DNA of 64,000 bases from Streptosporangium violaceochromogenes (GTDB lineage Bacteria > Actinomycetota > Actinomycetes > Streptosporangiales > Streptosporangiaceae): the NCBI RefSeq assembly GCF_014654615.1, contig NZ_BNBB01000013.1:1-64000 (forward strand). The letters run 5' to 3'. Every line of letters begins with the position of its first letter. Positions within the stretch are counted from its first letter, which is position 1. This document shows positions 14,634 to 23,602 of this stretch, in pieces. The notes beneath the pieces were generated by a model that was not told the DNA's origin, searched no databases, and saw only the letters and a list, made by a program, of their open reading frames with translations. A program made the position numbers and the translations under genes.

Positions 14634-16331
14634 CTACCCGCGGCGGAGCACCTGTCCGGGGCGCTCCTCGGTGAGCGCGCCGTCCCGCACCACGGCCCTG
14701 CCGTTCACGATGACGTCGCTGACGCCCCGCGAATAGTCGCGGTAGCTCTCCGGCCTGCTCCGCAGGTACGCGTAGTCCTGCACGGTCGCCGGGTCGAAGA
14801 CCGCGATGTCCGCCTTGAACCCCTGCCGCAGCACGCCGCGGTCACGCAGCCCGAGGAACTCCGCCGGCATGGAGGTCGACTTCATCACGGCCTCCTCCAG
14901 GCGCAGCGCCCGCCTGTCCCGCACGAAGTGCGCGAACAACCGCGGGAACGTACCGTACAGCCGGGGGTTCGGCGGCCTCGGGCTGCGGATGGGACGCACC
15001 GGGCTGCCGTCCGTTCCCACCATGCTCACCGGGTGCGCGAGAACGTCGATGATGTCCCGGTCGTCGGTACGCTCCAGCATGGTGTCGGCGTCGCCGTCGT
15101 TGAGCTGGATGAGATGGCACAGTGCCTCGTAGGAGTCACAGCCCAGCTCGGTGGCCAGGTCGTACACCATCAGGCCCTCGAACTCCGGCCGCTGCGGGCT
15201 GTGGATGACCCGCATCATCTCGTCCCACATCGGCCAGTACGTCAACGGGTTGAACCGCTCCTTGTACCAGCGGTTGCCTCCGCCGGCCCGCATCCGGCGC
15301 GCCGCCGACCTCAGGGCGCCGGAACCGGCGAAGTACTCACCCCACCGCCCCTCGGCGTCGGAGGCGACCTCGTCCGGGAAGAGCGTCTTGAGACCGCCGG
15401 ACATGTAGTTGCGGGGCTGCAGGGTCAGCAGCACGTCGCACCAGATCGGGATCCCGCGGAGACGGGCCTTCTCGATCGCGTCCATCGCGACCCGGACCTT
15501 GCCCCAGTACTCCTTACCGTCGCCCCACAGATGGGAGATGGTGGTGCGCACACCGGTCTTGGCCGCCAGCTCGATGGCCTCACGCACGGCCGTGAGCAAC
15601 CCGTCGGTGTAGGAGCGCAGGTGGAAGGCGAAGACGCCGTCGAACTCGGCGACGACCGACGCCAGCTCCTGGAACTCCTCGACCGGTACGTCGAGTTCGG
15701 GGTCGGTGTGGTGGAAGGCGCAGGAGATCCCTCGCGCGCCCTGCTCCATGGCCTCACGCACCAGCGCCTTCATGAGGTCGAGCTCGGCGCGGGTCGGCTG
15801 CCGCCACGGCTGGGTCCCGGCCTCCCCGTAGGCGGTGGAACGCAGCACGTAGTGGCCGATCATGCCGGTGTGGTTGAGCGCCGGACGGGCCGCCTCCAGC
15901 CGCCGGTAGAACCCGGCGAGGTCGGTCCAGTCCAGTTCCAGGCCGTGACCTGCGAGGATCTTCTTGCCCTCGTCCATCGGCACCGAGAAGAAGTTCTTCG
16001 GGTTGTCGACCCACCAGTCGACGTACCACAGGTCACGGTACGGGCCCGGCGACAGGCCGCAGTTGCCGCCGACGTCCGTCGTGATGCCCTGCGTGATCTT
16101 CGAGTCGCACTGGGGGTCCATGATGAGCAGCGAGTCGGAGTGGCCGTGGACGTCGATGAAGCCGGGGCACACCACCTTCCCCTGCGCGTCGATCTCCGTG
16201 GCGGCCCGCAGGTCGGCCGGGGCCCGGCCGACCAGCGCGATCTCGTCGCCCTGGACCGCGACGTCGCCGTGGCGTCCGGGGCGACCCGAGCCGTCCACGA
16301 CCAGACCGTTGCGGATGATGAGGTCTAGCAC
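14634..16331 (-). CDS. N-acyl-D-amino acid deacylase (D-aminoacylase, amidohydrolase superfamily)
   Basis: 565 residues. It begins LDLIIRNGLVVDGSG, the standard beta-strand start of amidohydrolases. Metal and substrate motifs include PGFIDVHGHSD near 50-60, a central His in ISHLWGD, and the C-terminal FDPATV/VNGRAVV sandwich domain. D-aminoacylases hydrolyse N-acyl-D-amino acids to the free D-amino acid and a carboxylate. GTG at 16331 has GAGAGG-AAG upstream. It lies 38 bases after the ABC ATPase gene and is probably the last gene of the importer operon, so the importer may take up its substrate. Confidence 0.85.
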   Translation of the reverse strand: MLDLIIRNGLVVDGSGRPGRHGDVAVQGDEIALVGRAPADLRAATEIDAQGKVVCPGFIDVHGHSDSLLIMDPQCDSKITQGITTDVGGNCGLSPGPYRDLWYVDWWVDNPKNFFSVPMDEGKKILAGHGLELDWTDLAGFYRRLEAARPALNHTGMIGHYVLRSTAYGEAGTQPWRQPTRAELDLMKALVREAMEQGARGISCAFHHTDPELDVPVEEFQELASVVAEFDGVFAFHLRSYTDGLLTAVREAIELAAKTGVRTTISHLWGDGKEYWGKVRVAMDAIEKARLRGIPIWCDVLLTLQPRNYMSGGLKTLFPDEVASDAEGRWGEYFAGSGALRSAARRMRAGGGNRWYKERFNPLTYWPMWDEMMRVIHSPQRPEFEGLMVYDLATELGCDSYEALCHLIQLNDGDADTMLERTDDRDIIDVLAHPVSMVGTDGSPVRPIRSPRPPNPRLYGTFPRLFAHFVRDRRALRLEEAVMKSTSMPAEFLGLRDRGVLRQGFKADIAVFDPATVQDYAYLRSRPESYRDYSRGVSDVIVNGRAVVRDGALTEERPGQVLRRG

Positions 16332-16369
16332 TCTACTTCCTCTCAGGTGTGTCGATATCTGCCCTGCGC

Positions 16370-17443
16370 TCAGCCGAGGATCCGGATGGCCTCCCTGGGG
16401 ATGCGGACGCCGACCTGGGCGCCTACGGATATGTCCTGGTCGCTCAGAGCGTTGTGCCGGGCCTCGACGAGGATCGGCTCGCCGTTCCCGGCCTCGACCG
16501 TGATCAGCGAGGCGGAGCCGAAGTAGTCGGCCGAGACCACCCGGCCGGTGATGACGTTCGGCCGCGAGGCGGCGCCCTCGACCGGCGGCTCGATGACCAG
16601 GTTCTCCGGCCGGATGAACGCCGTGACCTCCCCGGCGTGCGCCGGGATGGGGTCGTCGGCCACCAGCGGCTGCCCCCGCCACTCAAGCACCGGCGTCGCG
16701 TCACGCTCTCCGACCAGGCAGCGCAGCAGGTTCGAGCGGCCCAGCAGCGCGGCCACCTCCACCTGCGACGGGCGGTTGTAGATCTCCTGCGGCGGGCCGT
16801 ACTGCACCAGGCGGCCGGAACGCATCACGGCCACGCGGTCCGCCAGCGCCATCGCCTCACGCTGGTCGTGGGTCACGAACAGCGCGGTGAAGCCCAGACG
16901 CCGCTGCAGCTGACGCAGATCCCGGCGGAGGCCGTCGCGCAGCATGGCGTCGAGGTTGCTGAACGGCTCGTCGAACAGCACGATGCTCGGTTCGAGCACG
17001 AGGGCCCGGGCCAGCGCGACACGCTGCTGCTGACCGCCCGACAGCTGCGCCGGCTTACGGTCGGCGTACGCGGAGAGTTGCACGCGCTCCAGCTCGCGGT
17101 CGACCCGCTCGCGTAGCTCGTCCTTGCGGACCCGGCGAACGCGCAGCCCGTAGCCGACGTTCTGCCGTACGGTCATGTGCGGGAACAGCGCGTAGTTCTG
17201 GAACACGATGCCGATGCCGCGCCGGTTGATCGGCAGGTTCAGCAGGCTGTTCCCGTTGACCCGCACGTCGCCCGACGTGGGCTCGATGAAGCCGGCGACG
17301 CTCCGCAGCAGCGTGGTCTTGCCGGACCCCGAGTGACCGAGCACCGTGACGAGCTCACCGTCGGACACCGTGAACGTGACGTCGTCAAGCGCCGGCTCGG
17401 TCCCGTACCTCTTGGTCAGGCCGGTGATTTCCAGATCAGACAT
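16370..17443 (-). CDS. ABC transporter ATP-binding protein (PotA-like)
   Basis: 357 residues. Walker A GHSGSGKTT near 36-44, Q-loop FQNYALFPHM, ABC signature LSGGQQQR and Walker B IVLFDEPFSNLD are all intact. A C-terminal TOBE domain (about 275-355) marks the polyamine/opine/ferric (CUT1/POPT-like) importer type. It energises the two permeases encoded just upstream. The context gives no firm substrate; the deacylase downstream suggests an acylated amino acid or another small polar compound. Confidence 0.9.
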   Translation of the reverse strand: MSDLEITGLTKRYGTEPALDDVTFTVSDGELVTVLGHSGSGKTTLLRSVAGFIEPTSGDVRVNGNSLLNLPINRRGIGIVFQNYALFPHMTVRQNVGYGLRVRRVRKDELRERVDRELERVQLSAYADRKPAQLSGGQQQRVALARALVLEPSIVLFDEPFSNLDAMLRDGLRRDLRQLQRRLGFTALFVTHDQREAMALADRVAVMRSGRLVQYGPPQEIYNRPSQVEVAALLGRSNLLRCLVGERDATPVLEWRGQPLVADDPIPAHAGEVTAFIRPENLVIEPPVEGAASRPNVITGRVVSADYFGSASLITVEAGNGEPILVEARHNALSDQDISVGAQVGVRIPREAIRILG

Positions 17444-17451
17444 CTTGCTCC

Positions 17452-18252
17452 CTACCTCGCGGTTTTCGCAGTCGAGGGGTCACGGACCGCGAAGGTCGCG
17501 ACCACGACCGCCACCACGACCAGCAGCGAGGACACCGCTGAGATCTCCGGGCTGACGTCGAAGGCCACCGACCGATAGATCCGGACGGGAAGGGTGGGAA
17601 AGGACGGCCCGGCCAGGAAGAGCGGGACGACCAGCTCGTCGAAGGCCAGGATGAAGGCGAGCGCCAGCCCGGAGAAGTACGACTTGGACACGTTGGGCAG
17701 CACGATCTGGACCCAGGCCCGCGCCCGCGAGGCGCCCAGGCTCATCGCGGCCTCCTCAAGCCCGGGATCGAGCTGGGAGAGCGCCGCGATCATCGTGCGG
17801 GCGATGTAGGGCGTGGTGAGCACGGCCAGCGCGAGCACCAGCCCCCACTGCGGCGGCGCCATGTCGAGCCTGTTGTAGCTCAGCATCACACCGAGGACGA
17901 ACATGATGCCGGGCACCATGATGGGCGCCATGATGAGCGTCGTCACGGTGTTGGAGGCCCGCACGCCACGCCGCGAGAGCACGACGGCCGCCGGAATGGC
18001 CACCACACTCGCGAGCAGCGAGCCGGCCGCCGCGATGACCAGGCTGTTCAGGGCCGCGTATCCCCACGTGGGGTCCTGAAGCACCTGGGTGAACCAGGAC
18101 AGGGTCCACCCCTTGGGGGGAAAGGTCAGGTAGCTCGTCGTGGTGAAGGCCGTACCGACCAGCACGACCAGCGGGGACACGAGGAACACCATGATCGCGG
18201 CAACGACGACCGGGAAGATCAGACGGGTGGGTCGACGGAGGCGCAAGATCAT
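17452..18252 (-). CDS. ABC transporter permease (PotC-like)
   Basis: 266 residues with about six membrane segments (first at 15-35, VVAAIMVFLVSPLVVLVG). The EAA loop that contacts the ATPase is visible as EEAAMSLGASRARAWVQIVL. The start overlaps the stop of the other permease by four bases (ATGA), so the two halves of the channel are translationally coupled. Confidence 0.9.
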   Translation of the reverse strand: MILRLRRPTRLIFPVVVAAIMVFLVSPLVVLVGTAFTTTSYLTFPPKGWTLSWFTQVLQDPTWGYAALNSLVIAAAGSLLASVVAIPAAVVLSRRGVRASNTVTTLIMAPIMVPGIMFVLGVMLSYNRLDMAPPQWGLVLALAVLTTPYIARTMIAALSQLDPGLEEAAMSLGASRARAWVQIVLPNVSKSYFSGLALAFILAFDELVVPLFLAGPSFPTLPVRIYRSVAFDVSPEISAVSSLLVVVAVVVATFAVRDPSTAKTAR

Positions 18253-19184
18253 CCTCCTCCGGGAATGCGGCGCGTCAGGCTTGCGTAGACGAAATTGGTG
18301 AGTGCGGCGATGAGCAGCAGCAACAGCGCCATGGCGCTGGCCAGCGGCCAGTTCAGCAGTTGCACCGACTGTTCGTAGATCTCCGTCGCCAGCACGCGGT
18401 ACTGCGTGCCGCCGATGAGCTTCGGCGTCACGAAGGTGCTGATGGCGGTCGCGAAGACGAGCAGCATGCCCGCGAAGACGCCTCCCAGCGTCAGCGGGAA
18501 CGTCACGCGCAGGAACGTCTCGACACGGCCGGCCCCCATGTTCAGGGATGCGTGCTCAAGCGTCGGGTCGAGACGGTCGATGATGCCGTACAGCGTGAGG
18601 ACCATGAACGGCAGCAGCACGTGGGCCATCGCGATGAGCAGACCGGGCATCGTGTACATCAGTCCGGTGCGCTCGTCGGCCAGCGGTCCGAAGAACCTCA
18701 GGATGGGGCTCTCCGGGTCGAACAGCACCATCCAGCCGAAGGATCTGACCACCGAGCTGGTCATGAGCGGCGTCATGACGACGACCAGGATCACGGTCCG
18801 CATCCAGGACCGGCCCCGGGCCAGGGCCCAGGCGATCGGGTAGCCGAGCAGTACCGTCAGCACCGCCGTCCCCAGGGCGAGGACGAACGAACGCCCCAGC
18901 ATCTCCAGGTAGAACGGGTCGGTCAGCACCTTGCGGAAGTTGCCGAGGGTCAGGTCGGAGGTGATCACGCCGGGGCCGGCGCTCGTCTGGAACGCGGTCA
19001 CGGCCACGACGGCCAGCGGCAGCACGAACTGCACGAGGTACAGCGCCGTCACGGGCAGCAGCGGCAGCCACGCCCGCGGCCTCGACCGGCGGCGGCCACC
19101 GGAACGGCCCCGCTCTCCACCCGAGAGCGCGGGAGCGGTGGTCCGCTCCCGCGTCTCCGGGCTCAGGGTTCTATCGCTTGCCAA
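18249..19184 (-). CDS. ABC transporter permease (PotB-like)
   Basis: About 311 residues with six membrane segments, the first at about 40-62 (LYLVQFVLPLAVVAVTAF) after an Arg-rich cytoplasmic leader. The EAA loop appears as EHASLNMGAGRVETFLRV. The start is uncertain: a TTG at 19184 overlaps the end of the binding-protein gene by 14 bases, and the frame stays open to 19253 with no better codon. It forms the channel with the following permease. Confidence 0.8.
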   Translation of the reverse strand: MASDRTLSPETRERTTAPALSGGERGRSGGRRRSRPRAWLPLLPVTALYLVQFVLPLAVVAVTAFQTSAGPGVITSDLTLGNFRKVLTDPFYLEMLGRSFVLALGTAVLTVLLGYPIAWALARGRSWMRTVILVVVMTPLMTSSVVRSFGWMVLFDPESPILRFFGPLADERTGLMYTMPGLLIAMAHVLLPFMVLTLYGIIDRLDPTLEHASLNMGAGRVETFLRVTFPLTLGGVFAGMLLVFATAISTFVTPKLIGGTQYRVLATEIYEQSVQLLNWPLASAMALLLLLIAALTNFVYASLTRRIPGGG

Positions 19185-20283
19185 CGATCTTGTTCCATCG
19201 CTCGGTCCACGCCGCCCGGTTCTCGGCCACCGCCTTCGCGTCGGAGGGCTCAAGGCGGTCGATGGCGCTCGACAGCGGCAGGAGCTTCTTCAGCTCGCCC
19301 TCGACCTTGGCCTTGGCGTTCGTGGGCGCGTAACCGGCCCGCTCGGCGAAGGCGACCTGGATCTGCGGGTCGAGCTGGAAGTTCACCCATTCCCAGGCGA
19401 GCTTCTCCTGCGCGCCGCCCTTGACCACCTGGGAGGTCAGGCCGTAGAGCACGCCTCCCTTGTCGGGGACCGCGAACCGGACGGGCAGCCCCTTCTTGGC
19501 CAGCAGGTAGCCGTACCCGCTGTCGAAGACGCTCAGCACGATCTGTTCCTGGCCGAGCAGCTGCGTCATGGTCGGACCGTCGCCGAACACCGAACGGGAG
19601 TTCTTCAGCAGCGCGGGAAGCGCGTCGAAGCCCGGGTCGATGCTGGACTCGCCGCCGCCGTTGATCCGCGCCAGCGAGATGAGCAGGTTCTGCCCCGCGG
19701 TCACGGAGATGTCGGGGATGCCGACCTTGCCGGCGTACTTGGGGTCGGACAGGACGTCCCACGACGTGGGAGCCGGCCGCACCTTGTCGGTGTTGTAGAT
19801 GATGCCGGTCGTGTTGAAGGCGTAGGCCGGAGCGATCTTTCCGTCCGCGCGTTTCGCCGCCGGGTTGGCATCGGCCGCGTTGGTGGCCACCTCGCCGTTG
19901 AGCGGGGAGATCAGGCCGAGTTCGAACGCCTCGGTCTCCTGTCCGCCCGAGAACTGCACGACGTCGTAGCCGGCGCGGGCGCCTTGGGCACGCAGCTTGG
20001 CCATCACCTCGGAGGTTAGCACGGTGACGACCTCGACCTTGACGCCGTACTTCTTCTCGAACGGCTTGACGACCACCTCGTTGAGCGCCTCGTCAAAGGA
20101 CCCGCCGAACGACGCCACGACGAGCGTGCCCGAGTACCCCCCGTCGCCGGTGGAGCCGGACGGGCTGGAACCGCACGCCGCGGCGACGACCACGGTAGCG
20201 AGCACGGACAGGGCGGCGACGAAGCGTCTCCGCCCCACGGCCGGCTTCCCGCCGCCCGTGTGCTGTGGACAAACTCTCGACAC
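19171..20283 (-). CDS. ABC transporter substrate-binding lipoprotein (PotD-like)
   Basis: 370 residues. GTG at 20283 is set by a perfect AAGGAGG seven bases upstream. A signal peptide (RRR then FVAALSVLATVVVAAAC) ends at a lipobox with the lipidated Cys near residue 37, so the protein is anchored outside the membrane. The mature part (SGTLVVASFGGSFDEAL) matches extracellular family 1 binding proteins for polyamines and related compounds. It is the first gene of the importer operon and follows a good promoter. Confidence 0.9.
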   Translation of the reverse strand: MSRVCPQHTGGGKPAVGRRRFVAALSVLATVVVAAACGSSPSGSTGDGGYSGTLVVASFGGSFDEALNEVVVKPFEKKYGVKVEVVTVLTSEVMAKLRAQGARAGYDVVQFSGGQETEAFELGLISPLNGEVATNAADANPAAKRADGKIAPAYAFNTTGIIYNTDKVRPAPTSWDVLSDPKYAGKVGIPDISVTAGQNLLISLARINGGGESSIDPGFDALPALLKNSRSVFGDGPTMTQLLGQEQIVLSVFDSGYGYLLAKKGLPVRFAVPDKGGVLYGLTSQVVKGGAQEKLAWEWVNFQLDPQIQVAFAERAGYAPTNAKAKVEGELKKLLPLSSAIDRLEPSDAKAVAENRAAWTERWNKIVGKR

Positions 20284-20348
20284 CGTGAGACCTCCTTCTG
20301 AGCCTGACCGAAGCCTCCAACGGCTGACGCATCGGCGGCATGGGGGAG

Positions 20349-20390
20349 ACCCTACGGACACCGCGTCCAGTGGTCAATAGGCTATACCAA
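20349..20390 (-). promoter_or_regulatory. promoter and candidate operator of the ABC importer operon
   Basis: On the minus strand TTGACC (20372-20377) and TAGGGT (20349-20354) are 17 bases apart, a good housekeeping-type promoter about 65 bases before the lipoprotein start. Covering the -35 box is an imperfect palindrome TGGTCAATAGGCTATACCAA (20371-20390; arms TGGT/ACCA and ATAG/CTAT around one G). This is the shape bound by FadR-type GntR repressors, so the GntR protein at 12089 is a candidate. The rest of 20284..20609 shows nothing else. Confidence 0.5.
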
Positions 20391-20609
20391 GCAATCTGGA
20401 CCGTTCCTGCACACCTCACCCCCACCTCGCCGCCGACACGGCAGGCACCGCCACCCCACGTTCACGGCTGATTATTTGGCATCTGGCCGAGTTAAGGCAG
20501 GATTTCCCGCAAGCGACCGGGGCCTGCTCCGGAAGCTTGATGTACGGAGCCACCCCCCATTGGATAAGCTCCTTGATCAATGAGAATCGGCGCGGGCGAG
20601 GTCCGCGCG

Positions 20610-22238
20610 CTAGCCGAGTCGCGGGCCGCGCAGGTGCCAGTCCGTGATCCGCTGGTAGGCGTCGGCGACCGCCAGAACCGTGCCCTCCGCGAACGGGCGG
20701 CCGACGATCTGCACCGACAGAGGCAGGCCGGAGGCGCTGAAGCCCGCCGGAATCGCGACGGCCGGCAGCCCGGCGAGGTTCCACGGGCTGGTGAAACCGG
20801 GCGCCTCCAGACGCTCACCGGCGGACAGCGTGCGCAGCGGAGGAGCCGCCGTCGCGAGGGTGGGCGTGACGAGGACGTCGTAGCGGTGCAGCAGCTCACC
20901 GACCCACCGGGCGTACACCGAACGGAAGCGTTGCGCGCGAACGAGATCGGGCGCCGGCACAAGGGCACCACGCGCGATGGTCACCCGGGTATGTGAGCCG
21001 TAGAGGGCCCAGTGACGGGCGAGATCGGCGCGATGCCGCGCGAGAGCCTCCGTCACCACGATGACGTGGTTGCACGTGGCGGCCAGACCACTGCCCCGCA
21101 GGTCGACCCGGTCGACGACGGCGCCCAGGTGCTCCATCGCGTCGAGTGCCCGCTGGGTGGCGTCGAGCGACTCGGCGCCGCACCGCGGATGGTCGTAGAA
21201 CCACGGGACGGGCACGCCGACCCTGGTGCCGGACAGGTCGCCCCGCGTCGCGTCCAGCCGCGCCACGGCGCCCGTCCGCCCGCCGTGAGCCTCCGACATC
21301 GCGTCGAGGAGGTGCGCGCAGTCACGCGCCGAGCGGGCCATCGGCCCCACGGTGTCGAGACTGGGCGACAACGGCACGACACCGCGGGTACTCAACGCGC
21401 CGTACGTGCACTTCAGGCCCGTGTGGCCGGTCGCCGCCGCCGGCGCCCGGACCGAACCCCCGGTGTCGGTACCGAGTCCGCCGAACGCCAGCCCCGCCAC
21501 GATCGCGATGGACATGCCCGTGCTGGAGCCCAGGGGACTGTGCTCGTCGTTCCACGGATGCCTCGGGTAGGGAAAGCCCGCGTCCTCGTCGGGCAGCCCG
21601 GCGGCGAACTCGTAGGTCGTGGTCTTGCCCAGCACGACGGCGCCCGCCTCGCGCAGCCGCCGTACCACGACCGCGTCGTGCGGCTCGGGCGGGCGGCCCA
21701 GCCGCAACCTGCTGTTGGCCACCGTCGGCAGGCCCTCGACGTCGATGACGTCCTTGATCGCGATCGGAACGCCGTGCAGCGCGCCGCGGCGGCGCCCTCG
21801 GCCGATCTCCCGGTCGGCCTCCCCGGCCTGCCGCATGGCCCCGGCGACGTCCACCGCCACGAAGGCGCCCAGGTGCCGGTCCAGACGGTCTATGCGCTCC
21901 AGCAGGCGCTCGGTCAGCTCCGTGGACGTGTACCGGCCCTCGGCGAGCGCCTCGCCGGCCTCGGTCAGCGTCACCGGCGCCCCTCCGGCGCCCCGCGCCG
22001 CCTCGACGCGTTCGGCGTGCCGGGTGACGGGGGCCGTCGCCGCACCGGCGCCGTCACGGTACGGGCGCATCACGTCGAACACCGCGGCCGCCTGGGACAG
22101 GTCCACCTCGTCGAGCTCCGCGAGCCCCCTGCGGAACAGCTCGTCGTCACGGCGGAGTGCCGCCAGTTCGCCGGCGGGCACCTCAAGCCCGCACCGCTCG
22201 ACGCAGGTTCTGACCGGGTCCCCCTCGCGCGCTACCAC
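20610..22238 (-). CDS. amidase (amidase signature family)
   Basis: 542 residues. The Ser-cisSer-Lys catalytic set is present: Lys in IAIKDVID, the Gly/Ser-rich loop LGSSTGMS, and GTDTGGSVRAP with the nucleophile region. It should hydrolyse a carboxamide or ring amide to acid and ammonia. The first 90 residues are a helical extension (ELAALRRDDELFRRGLAELDEVD) that faintly resembles the small AtzG-type partner of some amidases; this is a guess. GTG at 22238 has only a weak ribosome binding site. It lies 326 bases upstream of the importer operon on the same strand and could serve the same catabolic route. Confidence 0.85.
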   Translation of the reverse strand: MVAREGDPVRTCVERCGLEVPAGELAALRRDDELFRRGLAELDEVDLSQAAAVFDVMRPYRDGAGAATAPVTRHAERVEAARGAGGAPVTLTEAGEALAEGRYTSTELTERLLERIDRLDRHLGAFVAVDVAGAMRQAGEADREIGRGRRRGALHGVPIAIKDVIDVEGLPTVANSRLRLGRPPEPHDAVVVRRLREAGAVVLGKTTTYEFAAGLPDEDAGFPYPRHPWNDEHSPLGSSTGMSIAIVAGLAFGGLGTDTGGSVRAPAAATGHTGLKCTYGALSTRGVVPLSPSLDTVGPMARSARDCAHLLDAMSEAHGGRTGAVARLDATRGDLSGTRVGVPVPWFYDHPRCGAESLDATQRALDAMEHLGAVVDRVDLRGSGLAATCNHVIVVTEALARHRADLARHWALYGSHTRVTIARGALVPAPDLVRAQRFRSVYARWVGELLHRYDVLVTPTLATAAPPLRTLSAGERLEAPGFTSPWNLAGLPAVAIPAGFSASGLPLSVQIVGRPFAEGTVLAVADAYQRITDWHLRGPRLG

Positions 22239-22574
22239 ACGCCCAGGTTGTCAGACGGGACATCCTTTGGCAAGGAGCCTTGACCTTTGACGTCGAGATC
22301 AATCTCCTTGCAGGATAGGCGTGCTGCACATGCGTGGTAAAGGAGCTGCACCCTTTGGCGCCGCAGGACCGACGTGCCCTCCGATCACGAGACGGCGGAC
22401 GACGAGGCGGTGCCCCGGAAGCGAACGGCGGTCCCCCCAGGACCCGCGGGGGACGCGCCGGCCCGGCGCCTGACCTCATGACCGCACTTCTGGCCGGCGG
22501 CCCGGGCGGGCCGGAGACGGAACACGACGGAGGCCGTTCCGCCAAGCACTCTCAGTCGCGCACAACGGCAGGCG
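22239..22574. promoter_or_regulatory. divergent gap between amidase and lipoprotein genes
   Basis: 336 bases with no gene. On the plus strand TTGACG (22287-22292) and CAGGAT (22311-22316) are spaced 18 bases and could form a promoter for the lipoprotein gene, leaving a long leader. The word CCTTTGGC occurs twice (about 22264 and 22352). Nothing else is evident. Confidence 0.3.
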
Positions 22575-23183
22575 ATGGATACTGGAGGGGTGCGCCCCCG
22601 AAAGGTTGTCCTCGTTCTGATGTTGGGGGTGGTTTCCTGCACCCCCGCCACTCCTGGCATCCCCGACACCCATTCGGCGAGACATGGGAACGCCACCTCG
22701 GCGCCCTCCCTCCCCACGACCCCCGCGCCCCCCGCGACCGTCGATTGTGAAGCGGCGATCGACGGAGAACAGGCCCCACCCTCCGGATTTGAGATCATCG
22801 GTGACGCGGTGGCACTGCCAACGGACAGGGCCCGGTCGGATGCCTTGCAAACCTCCGAGACGAGGCTCCCTGACGGGAAGGCGGGACTGTTCGCGAAACA
22901 GGGACTGCTTGTGCGGCGAGGCAGAGTCGCCGAACTGACCGTTCCCGAGAACCTTCGGGACCGGTTTTGGATGCGATGGGGTGGTCAGGAGCCGCCAGGC
23001 GACCATGTGGTTGTGAACCGCTGCGCCGCGGAGAGGGAATGGCTGGTGTTCGCGGGCGGCTACACCGTCCGGCATGCCGCCTGTCTCCCCGTAGACGTTC
23101 GCGTCGACAACGGTGACCCGCGGCGAGTACGCGTCGGCATAGGAGCGCCGTGTCCGGGACAGCGACCCGCGTCCCAGCGCTGA
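22575..23183 (+). CDS. small secreted lipoprotein of unknown function
   Basis: 202 residues. A lipoprotein signal peptide is clear: RPRK, then a hydrophobic run VVLVLMLGVVSC with Cys near 22 as the lipidation site. A Pro/Thr/Ser-rich spacer follows to about 58, then a globular domain with four more cysteines (CEAAI, NRCAAE, AACLP, APCPG). No known family is recognised. GC content at third positions is lower than in the neighbours, which hints at an unusual origin. ATG at 22575 is preferred; a GTG at 22590 sits too close to GGAGGG. Confidence 0.6.
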   Translation: MDTGGVRPRKVVLVLMLGVVSCTPATPGIPDTHSARHGNATSAPSLPTTPAPPATVDCEAAIDGEQAPPSGFEIIGDAVALPTDRARSDALQTSETRLPDGKAGLFAKQGLLVRRGRVAELTVPENLRDRFWMRWGGQEPPGDHVVVNRCAAEREWLVFAGGYTVRHAACLPVDVRVDNGDPRRVRVGIGAPCPGQRPASQR

Positions 23184-23265
23184 CCGGAACCGGAGACAGC
23201 CCGTCCTCGGACCGTCAACCAGGGGCCCAGGGCTCAAAGCCCGTGATCACCGCGGTTCCCGGGCT

Positions 23266-23415
23266 TCAGGGTCCAGGGTGGGTCATCCGGTCCGGCGGAG
23301 GCTCATAGCGCCCCTCATCCAGGAGATCGTCCTGATTGTCGGCGGCCCATCGCGCCAGTTGTGCCAGAGGTCCGTTCGCGAATGATTCGCCTAGCGGGGA
23401 GAGCCGGTAGAGCGT
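23266..23415 (-). pseudogene. C-terminal remnant of an HxlR-type regulator
   Basis: The last 49 codons of this frame read YRLSPLGESF...LARWAADNQDDLL, which matches the C-terminal wing and helix of HxlR-family winged-helix regulators (Y-x-L-T-x-x-G ... W). Upstream the frame dissolves into Arg/Pro-rich noise and no HTH is present in any frame before the DUF2071 gene. It is probably what remains of a regulator once divergent from 23603. The rest of 23184..23602 holds no gene. Confidence 0.5.
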
Positions 23416-23602
23416 CCCGGCGCTCCTTCCAGCAGCGCGGACGACGGCCGGGTAAGCCGGCGGACCAGCGTTGGGCACGGCCGGGTCCGGGCGGTTCACC
23501 CCGCGGGCCAGGAAAGGACGAGAACGTGGCGGGGCCTCCCCGCCCGAAAGGCACAGAGGCACCCCCGCCCGGCACCGCCCCGGCGACGTATCCTTTCCAG
23601 GC

